Notes: generated from the sequence alone by a model not told the origin. Shown: positions 43,076 to 54,700, counted from the first letter of the stretch. The stretch: DNA of 64,000 nt from Pirellulaceae bacterium (GCA_026004775.1 BPJU01000002.1:428435-492434), one strand, 5' to 3'. Program-made: numbers and translations.

Positions 43076-43360
43076 GTTCGTTTCCCCTTAATACAATGAC
43101 CACCTCGCCAACTTTCGATGATTCGGTGATATTTCACACATCCTTTCACATGGTAGGAATCCAAATAATACTACACCGGGTAGTAGGGTAGTAAAATGTG
43201 GTCTCTATGAAACGTAACAACACCCTCCCACAGCCGTTTGGTAGCAGGTGCTGAATATATCAACCCAAGCCAAAGAAACGCGAGCACATTCGGCTTGCCA
43301 GTATGGCCGCCGATCAGGAAAATGCCGAGGCGCGCACGTCCGATCCGGTGTTTTCTAATA

Positions 43361-46300
43361 TCAATCGGAAGCGTTTGCATGTTGTATCCACCGCCAGAAC
43401 CATGCCGGATTTTGACGCCTTGTTTGATAATTTCTGAGGTACTCCAGATACTCTGGTGACTGGGGGGCCGACCGTGGATCATAGGGGTACTCCGTCATCC
43501 CACGATAAGGCAGCGGCTCGACGCTCTGTCCCCAGATCGTATTCAAATCCGCGTCCTTATCCCATCCGACACAGTGCAACAGGAAGTCACGTTTCCAGCC
43601 CGGCCGAGGGCCAGGTGGCACAGAGAACTTAACGGCCAGTTCGTCACCGGAACCCATGACGACCAGCCGATCGTCCTGATCGGTCACCAGGCTGGTCACC
43701 TCTCCGTAACGCGTGAAGTATCCTCGCATAACCGGCCACCGCGGCGCAGGATCGACTCGTTCATAGACGTACCACTCGGGCTTATAGTCATGATACGGAA
43801 TGCGCTCTGAAAAGCCTCGGAACCTCAGGGCCGCCTCGCTGGCTGCAACGCGCCGTACCTCGACAGGAGCCGGCTCTTCATCCACAGTAAAAAATATCTC
43901 GTCCCAGTAGATCTCCGCCGACGACACGATGCGCAGCCGGTAGTCACCTGGCGTGAAAATGTTCGATACATCGACGACGATCGTTTTGGGTTTGCCGCCG
44001 GGGAAACCCATGAACGGGACCACTTCTTGCCAATTGCCTTGAGCGTCGGGGGCCCAGATGGCCGGGTATTTGGGGCCATCCAGGTCTGGATGGTTGGTGA
44101 AAGATACGTTCAGCGATGTATTGGTAGGGTAGATCCAGCCGGTCAAAAAAAGAAGGATTTTCCGGGGGCGGGGCAGATCTCCCAAATCCAATTCTACATA
44201 GTGGCGCTCGGTCAGACCCTGGCGGATTCGTGTTTGCCAGGCGGCCAGGTAGCGTTCGTCCCGAGCTTCGATCCAGGGCAACACATCGCGGCCCAGGTGG
44301 TCCCGAGCTGCGCGAGGCAGCCGCCGCCGGTGCACCGTATGCACCGCAAATGCCGCAATCTCGGGAGGCCCAACCTTCTCGTTGGAGTAGATTTCGATCT
44401 CGGCCGGATGATCGACCGTTAATAACTCGACCTTGTCAATGTACGCCGCCTCCCACAACTCCTCGGTAATCCGCAACTCGTAGTGGCCATCGCGTGGCCG
44501 CAACAGATCACCCGGAATCTTCACATATTCCCACGGCCGACTGGGCGCTAGGCGCCCGCGAGCCGACTGAAGCCCAAGCGGTGCCGCCCATAACAAGTCC
44601 GTAACGAACACGAACCTTTCCCCGTCCCAGGCATACAGATACGGACACGACCCTTTCAGTGTCATCACTTCGGTAACATATTGGTTAGCCGAAGGCCGAA
44701 GAATCGTCTGGGGCACACCATTGGTCCACACGATACGAGCCACATCGGCCTGGTTGGCCGCACCCAGCCCAAAGTGCGTGGTATCGGATTCGACGGTCTG
44801 AGCCTGGTAGTGGTGGCCCGTGCGCAGCTCGATCAAGCTTCCAATCCCGGTATGACCGGAACACCCCTTGTTGTCGCATTGGCCCACCAGGCGAAACTGA
44901 ATCCAGTGGTTTTGATTGCCGCCGTCGTTGCGACTCCAGAAAACGCGCCCGTTTTCCGTCCACACCAGATCCAGGTCCCCGTCGCGGTCGATGTCATAAG
45001 ACCGAACACGTTCCGGGTGGATATTTTCGGGCAACACCTGCCAATGTTCCCATCGCTTTGCCGGTGCCCCGCGGAAGGCTTGCCAACCGTTCGGCCCCCA
45101 TGCCACCAGGTCCGGGAACCCGCTGTTGTCCAGGTCGGCGGCTAAGAGTCGCTCATACGCACCTTGAGCAACCTCTTGTTGACTGGTAAATCGCACTTGG
45201 CCGTGCAAGTCAGTGGTCGTCCAGAGAACCACCAGTTGTTGGCCGGTAGCGACGGCCAGATCCCATGAGCCGTTGCCGTCGAAGTCCCCTACGACAAGAT
45301 CGCGAACCGCCACGGGCGACGGCGGCGCCAACGCTCGCCATGCCAGGTGACCATGAAGCAGGTTTTCCAGCAACGCCGGGCCGGCAAACCGATCAGCGCA
45401 CAGCAGATCCACGTCCGCATCGCGTTCCCAGTCCACCGCCACCAGACGCTGCACTTCGGCCTGTTGCGGCAACAGCGAGAAGCTCGAAAGGTCTTCGAAC
45501 GTTCCGTTACCTCGGCCCGACCAGCAACCGACCTGGGAAGGGGTGCTCCATACCAGGTCCAGGTCGGCATCATGGTCGAAGTCCACCAGCACTGCCGCTA
45601 TGACGTTTTGTGGCACGTGCTCGATATCGGGCTGCGAGAGCGGCACGAGCTGGCGCCCCTGGGGAGACGCTCGGTTTTCCAGCACGACTATACCCGATTG
45701 TCCGTAAACGACCAGGTCCAAGTCTGCTTGGTGCCATTTGGAGTCGGCGGCCGCGTCGCCGGTGGGGCTGTTCGTCGCTGGTTGTCGCGTTGCCAAATGG
45801 TCGTTGTCCAGGTCGCCGGCCAGAATGCCTCGCATTCCACCGGACAACTCGATGGAAGCGATCACCGAGCCGGGCAATCCGTTCGCCTGGCTGCGATAAA
45901 CTTCTACACCATCATCGAAGAGCACAATCCAGTCTGGCTGGCGATCCAGGTCAAAGTCAGCCACGATCAGATCGACCACACGACGGCCATCGGTTTTTTG
46001 GGCTGGCGACACTTCTTCCGGCGGCGCGTATGTCAACCGGATTTGCACGTCGGTTGGGGGCGGGAGGCCTTGATAGAAAGCGTCGCTGAAATCGTGCACC
46101 ACAAGGGCCAACGGGTGAGGCAGGACGCGTGCCGTATCATTGCGGTGCACGATCAAGGGGCCGATGCCGTTCTTGATTTGGCGGGCCAATACCAGCACCT
46201 GCGGCCACTGTTGTTGCTCGGCCGCGCGGATCGCCTCATCGATCATCTCCAGCACATTTCGGCCAAGGCTGCTTACTGCGTCGTCTCGGCCCAGATTATC

Positions 46301-47059
46301 GCCCCCTAAAATACTCCGCCACAACGGTCCGATCGTTTGCCGCGCTTGGCGCAGCGTCTGGATAATCTCTGGATCCCGCTGTTCAGCCTGTACCGGCAGC
46401 CACTCGGCCAGCACATGCAAGTTGTCCGAGGCCAAGCGATAGGCAGCGCCCAGTGCCTGGTAGGCTCGCTGAAGGTTGTCCGGTGCCGGGGACGCCAAGA
46501 GCGTTTCGTAAATCGCCATCGGATAAACGGCATTCTCCGGATCACGTTTTTGTGCTTCTTCCAGCAATTCGACGATTCTCGCTGCCCGCTGCGACTCATC
46601 GACCCCCGCCAACCGGCCCATAAATTGCGCGGCGATCCAATAGGCTTCCGCCGACGGGAATCGTTCCAACAACTGCTCGATCGCCTGCTGTGCCGACTGC
46701 CGGAGTTGGGGGCTGCCCGGCTCGTCATTGCGGATCGCCAACAACCGAGCGATCGCCTGGTTCTGCCACCCTAACCTCTCTTCCGGAAGTTTCTCGCACA
46801 CCGTGGCGAAGGTGGCCGCCGCCTTATCCAAGTCCGACTCGTTTTCAAGACGCCCTATCGCTTCCCACGTCTGCTGGAGAAGCTGCATTTTTTCGGCGTA
46901 GCCCAATGGTGGCCGCTGCGGTTGCAAAGCGGGTGGCTTGCGCCGGACGTAAACGACCGCGACTACCAACAGCAAGGCCGCACACCCAAGCAGCACGATC
47001 CACCACCATCCCCTTTTCCATGCGCGTGATCTGTGTCGGCCTTCCGGTACCGCGGACAT
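43361..47059 (-). CDS. Large membrane-anchored TPR/FG-GAP/ASPIC-UnbV protein
   Basis: A 1232-residue protein with one N-terminal transmembrane helix (WWIVLLGCAALLLVVAVVYV) and an extracytoplasmic rest. Residues 45-320 are helical repeats of TPR type. Residues 355-700 contain FG-GAP/VCBS blades (VADFDLDRQPDWIV, DFDHDADLDLVWS, DFDGNGSWDLAVA, DLDNSGFPDLVAWG, DIDRDGDLDLVWT). An ASPIC/UnbV domain follows (HWIQFRLVGQCDNKGCSGHT, DTTHFGLGAANQADVARIVW). The last 400 residues form a further domain (SCPYLYAWDGERFVFVTDL) ending in a Trp/Arg-rich tail. CRTAC1-like proteins of this type are common in planctomycetes. The ligand is unknown. It is divergent from the DUF1549 gene at 47324. Confidence 0.9.
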   Translation of the reverse strand: MSAVPEGRHRSRAWKRGWWWIVLLGCAALLLVVAVVYVRRKPPALQPQRPPLGYAEKMQLLQQTWEAIGRLENESDLDKAAATFATVCEKLPEERLGWQNQAIARLLAIRNDEPGSPQLRQSAQQAIEQLLERFPSAEAYWIAAQFMGRLAGVDESQRAARIVELLEEAQKRDPENAVYPMAIYETLLASPAPDNLQRAYQALGAAYRLASDNLHVLAEWLPVQAEQRDPEIIQTLRQARQTIGPLWRSILGGDNLGRDDAVSSLGRNVLEMIDEAIRAAEQQQWPQVLVLARQIKNGIGPLIVHRNDTARVLPHPLALVVHDFSDAFYQGLPPPTDVQIRLTYAPPEEVSPAQKTDGRRVVDLIVADFDLDRQPDWIVLFDDGVEVYRSQANGLPGSVIASIELSGGMRGILAGDLDNDHLATRQPATNSPTGDAAADSKWHQADLDLVVYGQSGIVVLENRASPQGRQLVPLSQPDIEHVPQNVIAAVLVDFDHDADLDLVWSTPSQVGCWSGRGNGTFEDLSSFSLLPQQAEVQRLVAVDWERDADVDLLCADRFAGPALLENLLHGHLAWRALAPPSPVAVRDLVVGDFDGNGSWDLAVATGQQLVVLWTTTDLHGQVRFTSQQEVAQGAYERLLAADLDNSGFPDLVAWGPNGWQAFRGAPAKRWEHWQVLPENIHPERVRSYDIDRDGDLDLVWTENGRVFWSRNDGGNQNHWIQFRLVGQCDNKGCSGHTGIGSLIELRTGHHYQAQTVESDTTHFGLGAANQADVARIVWTNGVPQTILRPSANQYVTEVMTLKGSCPYLYAWDGERFVFVTDLLWAAPLGLQSARGRLAPSRPWEYVKIPGDLLRPRDGHYELRITEELWEAAYIDKVELLTVDHPAEIEIYSNEKVGPPEIAAFAVHTVHRRRLPRAARDHLGRDVLPWIEARDERYLAAWQTRIRQGLTERHYVELDLGDLPRPRKILLFLTGWIYPTNTSLNVSFTNHPDLDGPKYPAIWAPDAQGNWQEVVPFMGFPGGKPKTIVVDVSNIFTPGDYRLRIVSSAEIYWDEIFFTVDEEPAPVEVRRVAASEAALRFRGFSERIPYHDYKPEWYVYERVDPAPRWPVMRGYFTRYGEVTSLVTDQDDRLVVMGSGDELAVKFSVPPGPRPGWKRDFLLHCVGWDKDADLNTIWGQSVEPLPYRGMTEYPYDPRSAPQSPEYLEYLRNYQTRRQNPAWFWRWIQHANASD

Positions 47060-47323
47060 GACCTGTCTCCGGGAATTTGCAGCAACTTGGTCCTGGTCCT
47101 AGCACAACGGCGATGATACGCACTTTGGCCGAAGAGCGGAACGAGGCCAGGGAAAAACACCAGGTGTCCAGCTTATGTCCTGACTGCTCGTTTTTGCTTG
47201 AAAAACTGCACCCCAGACGGTTTAATAGAGCGTCAAAACACGTGGCACGTTGGCGACCATAGTGGCATGTCCTCGGCGAGTGTTGGTTTTCCTGTACCGT
47301 TCGCCATAGGAGAAGGTTTGTTT

Positions 47324-49936
47324 ATGGGCAAAGTTGCGGCTGCCATAGCGCTTGCTGTGTGGACTTTTGGCGCCAGTGTCGGATGGGCGGACGAGCCTGC
47401 CGGGCAAATCGAAAAAGGTGTTTCGCAGGCGCCTGAGGCAGCCGCCAAGAAGCTTCTCACCTCTTCCGTGCAGGTGGCGCTCTATGCGGAGAATGTCCAG
47501 GAAAAATCCTGGGACTTCGAGCTACCATCGCCGTATTTGGAATACACGCAGCCCTGGTTTGTGTGGTGTGCGACGCCCAAGAGATATACCGAAACCGGGG
47601 TCATCGATCGGCAGCCGAATCCTTTCTTGCTGAGAGCCGAAAGCGACGTGCGGTTCCCGGCCGGCCGGTACCGATTCCTGCTCCGAGCCAAAAACGGAGC
47701 GAGGCTGTTCGTGGATGAAAAGCTCGTGGCCCAGACAGCATGGATGAGTCGAAACGCCAGCGGCCACGAACCGGTTGGCGACCTGGTGCCCCCTTTGGTG
47801 GCCGGGATGTGGTTGTGTCCTCCGGCCAATCAAGAAGTAGTTACCGAGGAGGTCGATCTGGACGGCCGGCTGCATCGGTTTCGCCTGGAGGCGATCGTGG
47901 GAGGCAAAGGGCTGCGTCCGGAGATCGGCGAGCTTACTGTGGCGTGGCGTCGTGTGGATAACAGCGACGAGTCGTTCTATGTGTTGGCTCCCGAGCGAAT
48001 GGATATTCCGTTTACCGAATCGGTAAGGGACGAATTGCTTGGCGAATCGCAGGAAATCTGCCGTGAAGTAGAAAAATCGGTACGGCGAGCCGCCTATCAG
48101 ACGCAGCGCAGCTATTGGGACAGCCGTCACCGGGCTGCACAAGAGCGACTGGGGGACCCGGCGTTTCTGCCGGTGAATCTTCCGCCGATTTCAGCACCGC
48201 ACGAAGCGGTGGATCATTTGCTCGAGCAGCGTGCGACGGGCGTGGAACTGGCACCGGTGGTATCGGACGAGGTGTTCTTGCGGCGAGCCTATTTGGACCT
48301 GGTGGGAGTGATTCCGACGGAAAAGGAGATGGATGCATATTGGCAGCAGCCACCACGGGAGCGGAGGAGGTGGTTGGTGGATCGGCTGCTGGCCGACGAT
48401 CGGTGGGCCGATCCGTGGGTGGCGTTCTGGCAGGATCTGCTGGCTGAGAATCCGGGAATCGTCAAACCGGAATTGAACAACACGGGGCCGTTTCGGTTTT
48501 GGATTTATGAGTCGATGCTGGACGAGAAGCCGCTGGACCGGTTTGTTACGGAACTGGTGCTGATGGAAGGAGGCAAGTACGAGGGCGGGCCGGCTGGCTT
48601 CAGCATGGCGACGCAAAACGACGTGCCGATGGCGGCCAAGGCGCACGTGCTGGCTCAGGCTTTCTTGGCCAAGGACCTCAGTTGCGCGCGGTGTCACGAT
48701 TCACCGCTTCAGCCGTACCGGCAACAGGAGCTGTTTTCGCTGGCGGCGATGCTGGCACGCCAGCCACTGGTGGTGCCGCCGACTAGCTCGGTTCCGGTAT
48801 CGCACGCCGGTCGCCGACCGGCTGTGGAAGTGACGCTCCATCCAGGTGACCAAGTCGATCCGCACTGGCCGTGGCAGTTTACTGCTGCCGGCTTTGCGCC
48901 GTGGAGGAATGCGAAGGACACGCGCGAGCAGGTGGCTTGGGCCATTACCTCTCCCGATAACGAACGGTTTGCTCAGGTAATGGCGAATCGCGTTTGGCAC
49001 CGGCTGATGGGCTGGGCGCTGGCCGAGCCGCTGGACGACTGGTCTGAGGTGCAATGGATTCGGCCTGAATTGTTGAACTACCTGGCACGTCAGTTCTTGG
49101 CCAACGGATACCAGCTCAAGCCGCTGGTGAGGACGATTGTCTTGAGTCGTGCCTACCAGCGTCCGGCGGTCGATGACGCCGGGACGGCGGCGGATCGAGC
49201 TGCTCCGATGGTTCGACGGCTTTCGGCTGAACAACTGGTTGATTCGCTTTTCGTAGCAGCGGGCAAGAGTTTCGATTGTGAGCCGATCACGATGGATCAA
49301 GAGGGCCGCCGTCCATATGAAACGTTTTTGAATTTGGGCCGGCCGCAGCGTGCCTGGCAGTTGGCCGGTCTGTCGAACGAACGGGACCGTCCGGCGCTGG
49401 CTTTGCCGGCAGCCCAGTCCCTAGTTGACTTGATGTCGGCGTTCGGCTGGCGCGACGCCCGGCCTCATCCGGCCAGTACACGCGACCACTCGCCGCAGGT
49501 TCTCCAGCCTCTTACGCTGGCAAACGGGGTGGCGGTTTATCGAGCGCTACGGTTGTCCGACGACAGCCGGCTGGTGGAAGTATGTCTGGAGGCAGAGTCT
49601 CCCCGACAGTTGGTGCGGCGGTTGTTCCGGCGGGTGCTGACGCGGGAGCCGACTGAAGAGGAGTATGAACTGTTTGCGGCGGTATTGGCCGAAGGATTTG
49701 CCGAACGAGCGACCGGGCTGTCGGCCGAACCGCTGCCGTATGATCGCCGCCTTCCGGAGCGTGTCTCCTGGTCGAACCATCTCAGCCCGGAAGCCACGCA
49801 ACTGAAGATGCAGTGGGAAGAGATTGTCCGCCAAGGGCCGCCACCGACGCGGCGCTTGACTCCATCGTGGCGCGAACGATGTGAAGACGTGATGTGGGCA
49901 CTGGTGAATAGCCCCGAATTCGTGTTCATTCCATAG
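47324..49936 (+). CDS. DUF1549/DUF1553 (PSCyt2/PSD1) secreted protein
   Basis: An 870-residue exported protein. GAAGG precedes the ATG, and a signal peptide (MGKVAAAIALAVWTFGASVG) ends before ADE. Residues 60-230 form a beta-rich N-terminal region in place of the usual PSC1 cytochrome domain. The DUF1549 domain follows (FLRRAYLDLVGVIPTEKEMDAYW, DRWADPWVAFWQDLLAENPG) and includes one heme motif, CARCHDSPLQP. The DUF1553 domain then begins near WAITSPDNERFAQVMANRVW and runs to the end (DVMWALVNSPEFVFI). It lies 62 bases before a DUF1501 gene, the standard planctomycete pairing. The pair is thought to act in the envelope, possibly on sulfated polymers, but no activity is established. Confidence 0.93.
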   Translation: MGKVAAAIALAVWTFGASVGWADEPAGQIEKGVSQAPEAAAKKLLTSSVQVALYAENVQEKSWDFELPSPYLEYTQPWFVWCATPKRYTETGVIDRQPNPFLLRAESDVRFPAGRYRFLLRAKNGARLFVDEKLVAQTAWMSRNASGHEPVGDLVPPLVAGMWLCPPANQEVVTEEVDLDGRLHRFRLEAIVGGKGLRPEIGELTVAWRRVDNSDESFYVLAPERMDIPFTESVRDELLGESQEICREVEKSVRRAAYQTQRSYWDSRHRAAQERLGDPAFLPVNLPPISAPHEAVDHLLEQRATGVELAPVVSDEVFLRRAYLDLVGVIPTEKEMDAYWQQPPRERRRWLVDRLLADDRWADPWVAFWQDLLAENPGIVKPELNNTGPFRFWIYESMLDEKPLDRFVTELVLMEGGKYEGGPAGFSMATQNDVPMAAKAHVLAQAFLAKDLSCARCHDSPLQPYRQQELFSLAAMLARQPLVVPPTSSVPVSHAGRRPAVEVTLHPGDQVDPHWPWQFTAAGFAPWRNAKDTREQVAWAITSPDNERFAQVMANRVWHRLMGWALAEPLDDWSEVQWIRPELLNYLARQFLANGYQLKPLVRTIVLSRAYQRPAVDDAGTAADRAAPMVRRLSAEQLVDSLFVAAGKSFDCEPITMDQEGRRPYETFLNLGRPQRAWQLAGLSNERDRPALALPAAQSLVDLMSAFGWRDARPHPASTRDHSPQVLQPLTLANGVAVYRALRLSDDSRLVEVCLEAESPRQLVRRLFRRVLTREPTEEEYELFAAVLAEGFAERATGLSAEPLPYDRRLPERVSWSNHLSPEATQLKMQWEEIVRQGPPPTRRLTPSWRERCEDVMWALVNSPEFVFIP

Positions 49937-49998
49937 ACAAGCTGATGTCTGAGACACGGACAGTGACCGCTGTGGGCAACGATCAAGAGGGATGACGT

Positions 49999-51348
49999 GT
50001 GATGGCCGGTTCTACGTGTGGTTCGACAGCGGTTGGGCGGCGATCTCTGCGGGTGAGCACGCGGCGTGCGTTTTTGAGGTACACGTCTCGGTGCGTGGCG
50101 GCGGCCGGTGTGGCGAGCCTTCTTCCCTGCGGGAGCACGAAGCGGGCAGCGGCCAACGTGCCGCTGGGAAAGGCCGATGCCTGCATCTTTATTTGGCTGG
50201 GGGGTGGCGCTTGCCATATCGATACCTGGGATCCGAAGCGCAAGTCGCCCGATGGAAAACAACCCGGTTCCTATTACGAAAAAATCCCGACAGCCATTCC
50301 GGGTGTGGAAGTGTGCGAACATTTGCCGCAGATGGCGGCCTTGCTGGATCGGTGTGTCATTATCCGTACGCTCCATCACGAGGTGATCGATGAGCATGCT
50401 GCGGCCGTAAACCGCTTGCATACCGGCCGCCCGCCCGCCAGCACCACCATCTACCCTTCGATCGGGTCAGTGGTGGCTTGGCAGTTGGGATCCGGACAGC
50501 CGGGAGTGCCGCCCTATATCGTGATGGGCTATCCGAGTCCGAGCCGGGGGCCGGGCTTTTTGGGGCCGGCCGCCGGTTATCTATATTTGTTGGACACCGA
50601 GGCGGGTCCGGCTGGGTTGAAGCCGCCCCCGGATCTTACGGCGGAGCGAGCCGACCGCCGCAGCCAGTTGCTGGCAGGATTGCGTGCCAACTACCAGGCG
50701 CGCCGCGGTGACTCGAAAGTTCTCGCCGATTACCTGGCGGCCGTAGACCAGGCCGCACGTCTGAGTAGCCCGGAATTCATGAAGGTGTTTGACCTGAAAA
50801 GCGAGCCCGCGCGCCTGCGCGAAGCCTACGGCTCAGAATTCGGCCAGCGATGCCTGCTGGCCCGGCGACTGGTGGAATGCGGGGTTCGGTTCGTCGAGGT
50901 CTCCTATAACTTGAACTTCGTCAACGGCACAGGGTGGGACACCCACAACCAGGGACAGCTCAAGCAGCACTTGCTCATCGCCGATTTGGACCAGGCGCTT
51001 TCTGCGTTGCTGCTGGACCTGGAACGGCGCCAGTTGCTCGATCGGACGCTGGTGGTGGTTGCCACGGAGTTCGGCCGGCCACCGGAATTCGACGCCGGAG
51101 GTGGTCGCGGGCACCATAGCAAAGCATTCAGCGTCGTGCTGGCCGGCGGAGGGCTCAGAACCGGCCAGGTAATCGGACAGACCGACGAACTGGGGCGAGC
51201 TATCGTGGAAGAACCGGTCAGCGTGCCGGATTTCCATGCCACCATCTACGCGGCGGTGGGCATCGACCCCACCAAGGAACTGTACGACGGAGACCGGCCG
51301 GTGCCCATCACGGATCAAGGCACCCCGGTAGCGCGACTGTTTGTATAA
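49999..51348 (+). CDS. DUF1501 family protein (secreted, sulfatase-like fold)
   Basis: A 449-residue exported protein paired with the DUF1549/1553 gene just upstream. It carries a Tat-like N-terminus (STRRAFLRYTSRCVAAAGVAS). Core family segments are DACIFIWLGGGACHIDTWDPKR, IIRTLHHEVIDEHAAAVNRLHTGR, GWDTHNQGQ and VVVATEFGRPPEFDAGGGRGHH, all with His/Asp residues that in the alkaline-phosphatase-like fold bind metal. The start is ambiguous: GTG 49999 has GAGGG at 7 bases and ATG 50002 follows at once. Substrate unknown. Confidence 0.93.
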   Translation: MMAGSTCGSTAVGRRSLRVSTRRAFLRYTSRCVAAAGVASLLPCGSTKRAAANVPLGKADACIFIWLGGGACHIDTWDPKRKSPDGKQPGSYYEKIPTAIPGVEVCEHLPQMAALLDRCVIIRTLHHEVIDEHAAAVNRLHTGRPPASTTIYPSIGSVVAWQLGSGQPGVPPYIVMGYPSPSRGPGFLGPAAGYLYLLDTEAGPAGLKPPPDLTAERADRRSQLLAGLRANYQARRGDSKVLADYLAAVDQAARLSSPEFMKVFDLKSEPARLREAYGSEFGQRCLLARRLVECGVRFVEVSYNLNFVNGTGWDTHNQGQLKQHLLIADLDQALSALLLDLERRQLLDRTLVVVATEFGRPPEFDAGGGRGHHSKAFSVVLAGGGLRTGQVIGQTDELGRAIVEEPVSVPDFHATIYAAVGIDPTKELYDGDRPVPITDQGTPVARLFV

Positions 51349-51734
51349 GCGGGCCGGCCGGACAGCCGCCGCGGACTCGGGCACGGTCTATTCGCGGTAC
51401 CTTTCGCGGCAGTCGGGGTTGCAATGTAGGGCCGGCCAAACGAAAAAAAGCGGTTCGTGGGTGGGAGTGCCGATAGTTTTCCGCGGACCGGCACTTCAAC
51501 CCCTCAATAGCACGCCAGCAGCGATTATAATCCAGACTTGTGGAAAATTATCATTCACATTGGCGGAGGGCGAATTATTAGACTCTTGTGGGAGTCGGTT
51601 TGCATCTGATTTGTGTGTTGTTTCTGCCGCACTGACTGCGAAAGTAGTTTGTGTACAAGTGTCATGGATGCCAAAGAAGGTAGTTGGCAATTAATAGGTG
51701 GTTATCGGGTGTAATACAGGTGGGAGAGGTCGCG
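51349..51734. other. Intergenic region, AT-rich in its second half
   Basis: 386 bases between the DUF1501 gene and the BNR/PDZ gene. The second half (about 51530-51720) is distinctly AT-rich compared with its neighbours and probably contains the promoter of the 1363-residue protein. No hairpin with T-run, repeat or RNA gene was recognised. Confidence 0.5.
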
Positions 51735-54700
51735 ATGTTCGGAGTCTTATTGAGATTCCGAATTTGGTTGCGTGCAGTGTGTTGGGTTGGTTGCTTCGCC
51801 GCGTTGGGTGTTACGATCGCCTATTGGGCGAGGGGCCAAGAGGGGAGGTCGGCTTCCGAACAGCAGCAGCGGCTGGAGCGTCTGGAGCGAGCGGCCGAAG
51901 AGTTATTGAACCAGGTACGGGCACTACGGCAGGAGCAGAGCCAGCCACCGCCGTCCACATCAACCAGCGGCCAAGAGCCCGGGCGGCGATCGCGTACGGA
52001 ACCGCTGCCCCCGGTCGTGCTGCCCGACTCGTGGTTGAAATGGATCCAGTGGCGCTCGATCGGGCCAGCCAACATGGGCGGGCGGATCGTCGATTTGGCT
52101 GTGTGTGAGTCGGATCCGAGCACGTTTTGGGTGGCGACGGCTTCCGGCGGGCTGCTCAAGACCACCAATAACGGCATCACTTTCGAGCACCAGTTCGATC
52201 ACGAAGCCACGGTGTCGATCGGAGCCGTGGCGGTGGCGCCTTCGGACCCCAACATCGTCTGGGTCGGTACGGGCGAAAACAATCCTCGCAATTCGGTCTC
52301 GTATGGTGACGGAGTCTACAAGTCTACCGACGGCGGCAAGACCTGGAAAAACATGGGACTTCGCGAAACGTTTCAGATCGGCCGGATCGTGATCCACCCC
52401 AACGATCCGAACATCGTTTATGTCGGCGCGTTGGGCCGCCTGTATGGACCCAATGAAGAACGCGGCGTTTTCAAAACGATGGACGGTGGGGAAACGTGGG
52501 AAAAGGTGCTGTACATCGACGAGCGGACAGGAATCATCGACCTGCGCATGCACCCGCAGGACCCCGACACGTTGATTGCAGCGGCCTGGGAGCGGCGTCG
52601 CGATATTTATGACAGTTGGCCGGGTAACGAAGAGCCGATTCCTGACGGCTACAATGTCTACGATCCGGTGGTCAAATGGGGAGCGGGTAGCGGCCTGTAT
52701 AAGACCACCGACGGCGGCAAGACGTGGAAAAAGCTAACCCAAGGCCTGCCCACCAGCGCATTGGGACGCATCGGTCTTGACTGGTACCGCAAAGATCCCA
52801 ACGTCGTTTTCGCCATCATTGACTGTGAAAACATAGCCAAAGGGCCTCGTCCACTAAACGTTTTCACCGGAATTGTGGCTCAGGACATCGACGGTACGGT
52901 GCGCGTCATTCAGGTAATGCCCGATAGCCCCGCCGAAAAGGCCGGCGTGCGGGTAGGTGACGAGGTGAAGGCGGTCGGTGAAAGCTCGATTAATAGCTTC
53001 GACCAGCTTCTCGAGACGTTGCGTCCGCGGCGTCCGGGCGAAAGTGTGCGGCTGAAACTGGTGCGCGACGGCGAGCCGATGGAAGTGGATATCGAGCTTG
53101 CGCAACGGCCTGGCACCGGACGGCCGAATCCGCTGCTGTTCGCCGGTGCCTGGTTTGGCGCGGCGGCAGAAACCCGCCAGGGCGTCCTGACGGTTACGAT
53201 GGTGGTGCCCGACGGTCCGGCGGATAAGGCGGGGCTGGAAGTCGGTGACCAGTTGCTGGAAGCCGACAAGCGCAAGTTGAGCGACGTATCCGACTTGGCG
53301 GAAGTATTACGAAGTCATGCACCGGGCGATCGACTGGTTCTGGTGCTGAAGCGCGGTGAAGCGACACAGGAGGTGGAAGTCGAGCTGGAAGAACGGCCGG
53401 CTGCTTTGGCCCGCTTGGGAGGACAGGCTGCCAGCAACGTCTTCATGGGTATCCAGGGCGAAGACGCGCCGGGCGGTGCGCGCTTGACACAAGTGACTCC
53501 GGATGGTCCGGCCGAAAAAGCCGGGCTGCAAGCCGGAGACATTATCACTCATGTGAACGACCAGCCGATCAGTGGCTATCAAGACCTGGTGCTGGCGATA
53601 CGGCAGCGCCAACCGGGAGACAAGTTGAAGGTGAAGGTGCGTCGAGGCGACGCCGAACGCGAGTTCGAGGTGACGCTTCAAGCTCGTGAAGGAACGACGA
53701 CTCGTCCCTATGCGTATGCCAGTGGAGGGCAGGCTCCGAATGTCCAAGACCAGCAAGGTTCCAAAGGATTCGAATATGGCGGTGTGTATAAGTCGATAGA
53801 TGGGGGCGAGACATGGACGCGCATCAACAGTTTGAATCCGCGACCGATGTATTTCAGCCAGATTCGTGTCGACCCGAATGACGACAAATATGTCTATGTG
53901 CTGGGGGTGTCACAACATCGTTCCACCAACGGTGGCGTGACGTTCGACAGCGATTATGGACGGGGTGTACATGCCGATGGGCACGCGCTGTGGATTGATC
54001 CGCGTGACGGCCGGCACATGATTATCGGCACGGATGGCGGCGTGTATGTCACGTATGACCGCGGGCAACATTGGGACCATTTGAATCATGCCGCCGTCGG
54101 GCAGTTTTATCACGTCGCCATTTCGCCCAGCACACCGTATAGAGTCACGGGAGGCCTTCAGGACAACGGCACGTGGCTGGGGCCCAGCCTGTCCAAGAAC
54201 GGTCAGGGCCCGATCAACGAGGACTGGATCAACGTCAACGGTGGTGACGGCTTCATGTGCCGAGTCGATCCGGAGGATCCGGACCTGGTGTATGCCACCA
54301 GCCAGGACGGGAATATGGTCCGCCGCAATTTGCGGACGGGCGAGCGGGTCAGCATTCGCCCGCGTCCTCCGGCCGGCGAGCGGCCGTACCGGTTCAATTG
54401 GAACACGCCGTTTATCTTGTCGAGCCACAACCCGCGGATTTTCTACTGTGCGGGCAATTACGTATTTCGCTCGCTGAACCGAGGCAGCAACCCGCAGCGC
54501 ATATCACCTGAAATTACCCGCACCAAACGCGGCAGTGCCACGGCGCTGGCCGAGTCTCCTCGCAATCCCAATGTTCTTTATGTGGGCACCGACGATGGGT
54601 ACCTGTGGGTTACGCAGGATGGCGGCCAGCATTGGGTAGAAGTGTCGGGCAATGTGGGGCTTCCCGGCCCCAGATGGGTGGCCACCATCGAAGCCTCTCG

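Noticed and set aside
43171-43380. A minus-strand frame after the ASPIC gene that could encode about 69 residues
   Set aside because: Its ribosome site is poor, it has no homology that I recognise, and its 5' end overlaps the end of the ASPIC gene. A real small protein cannot be excluded.
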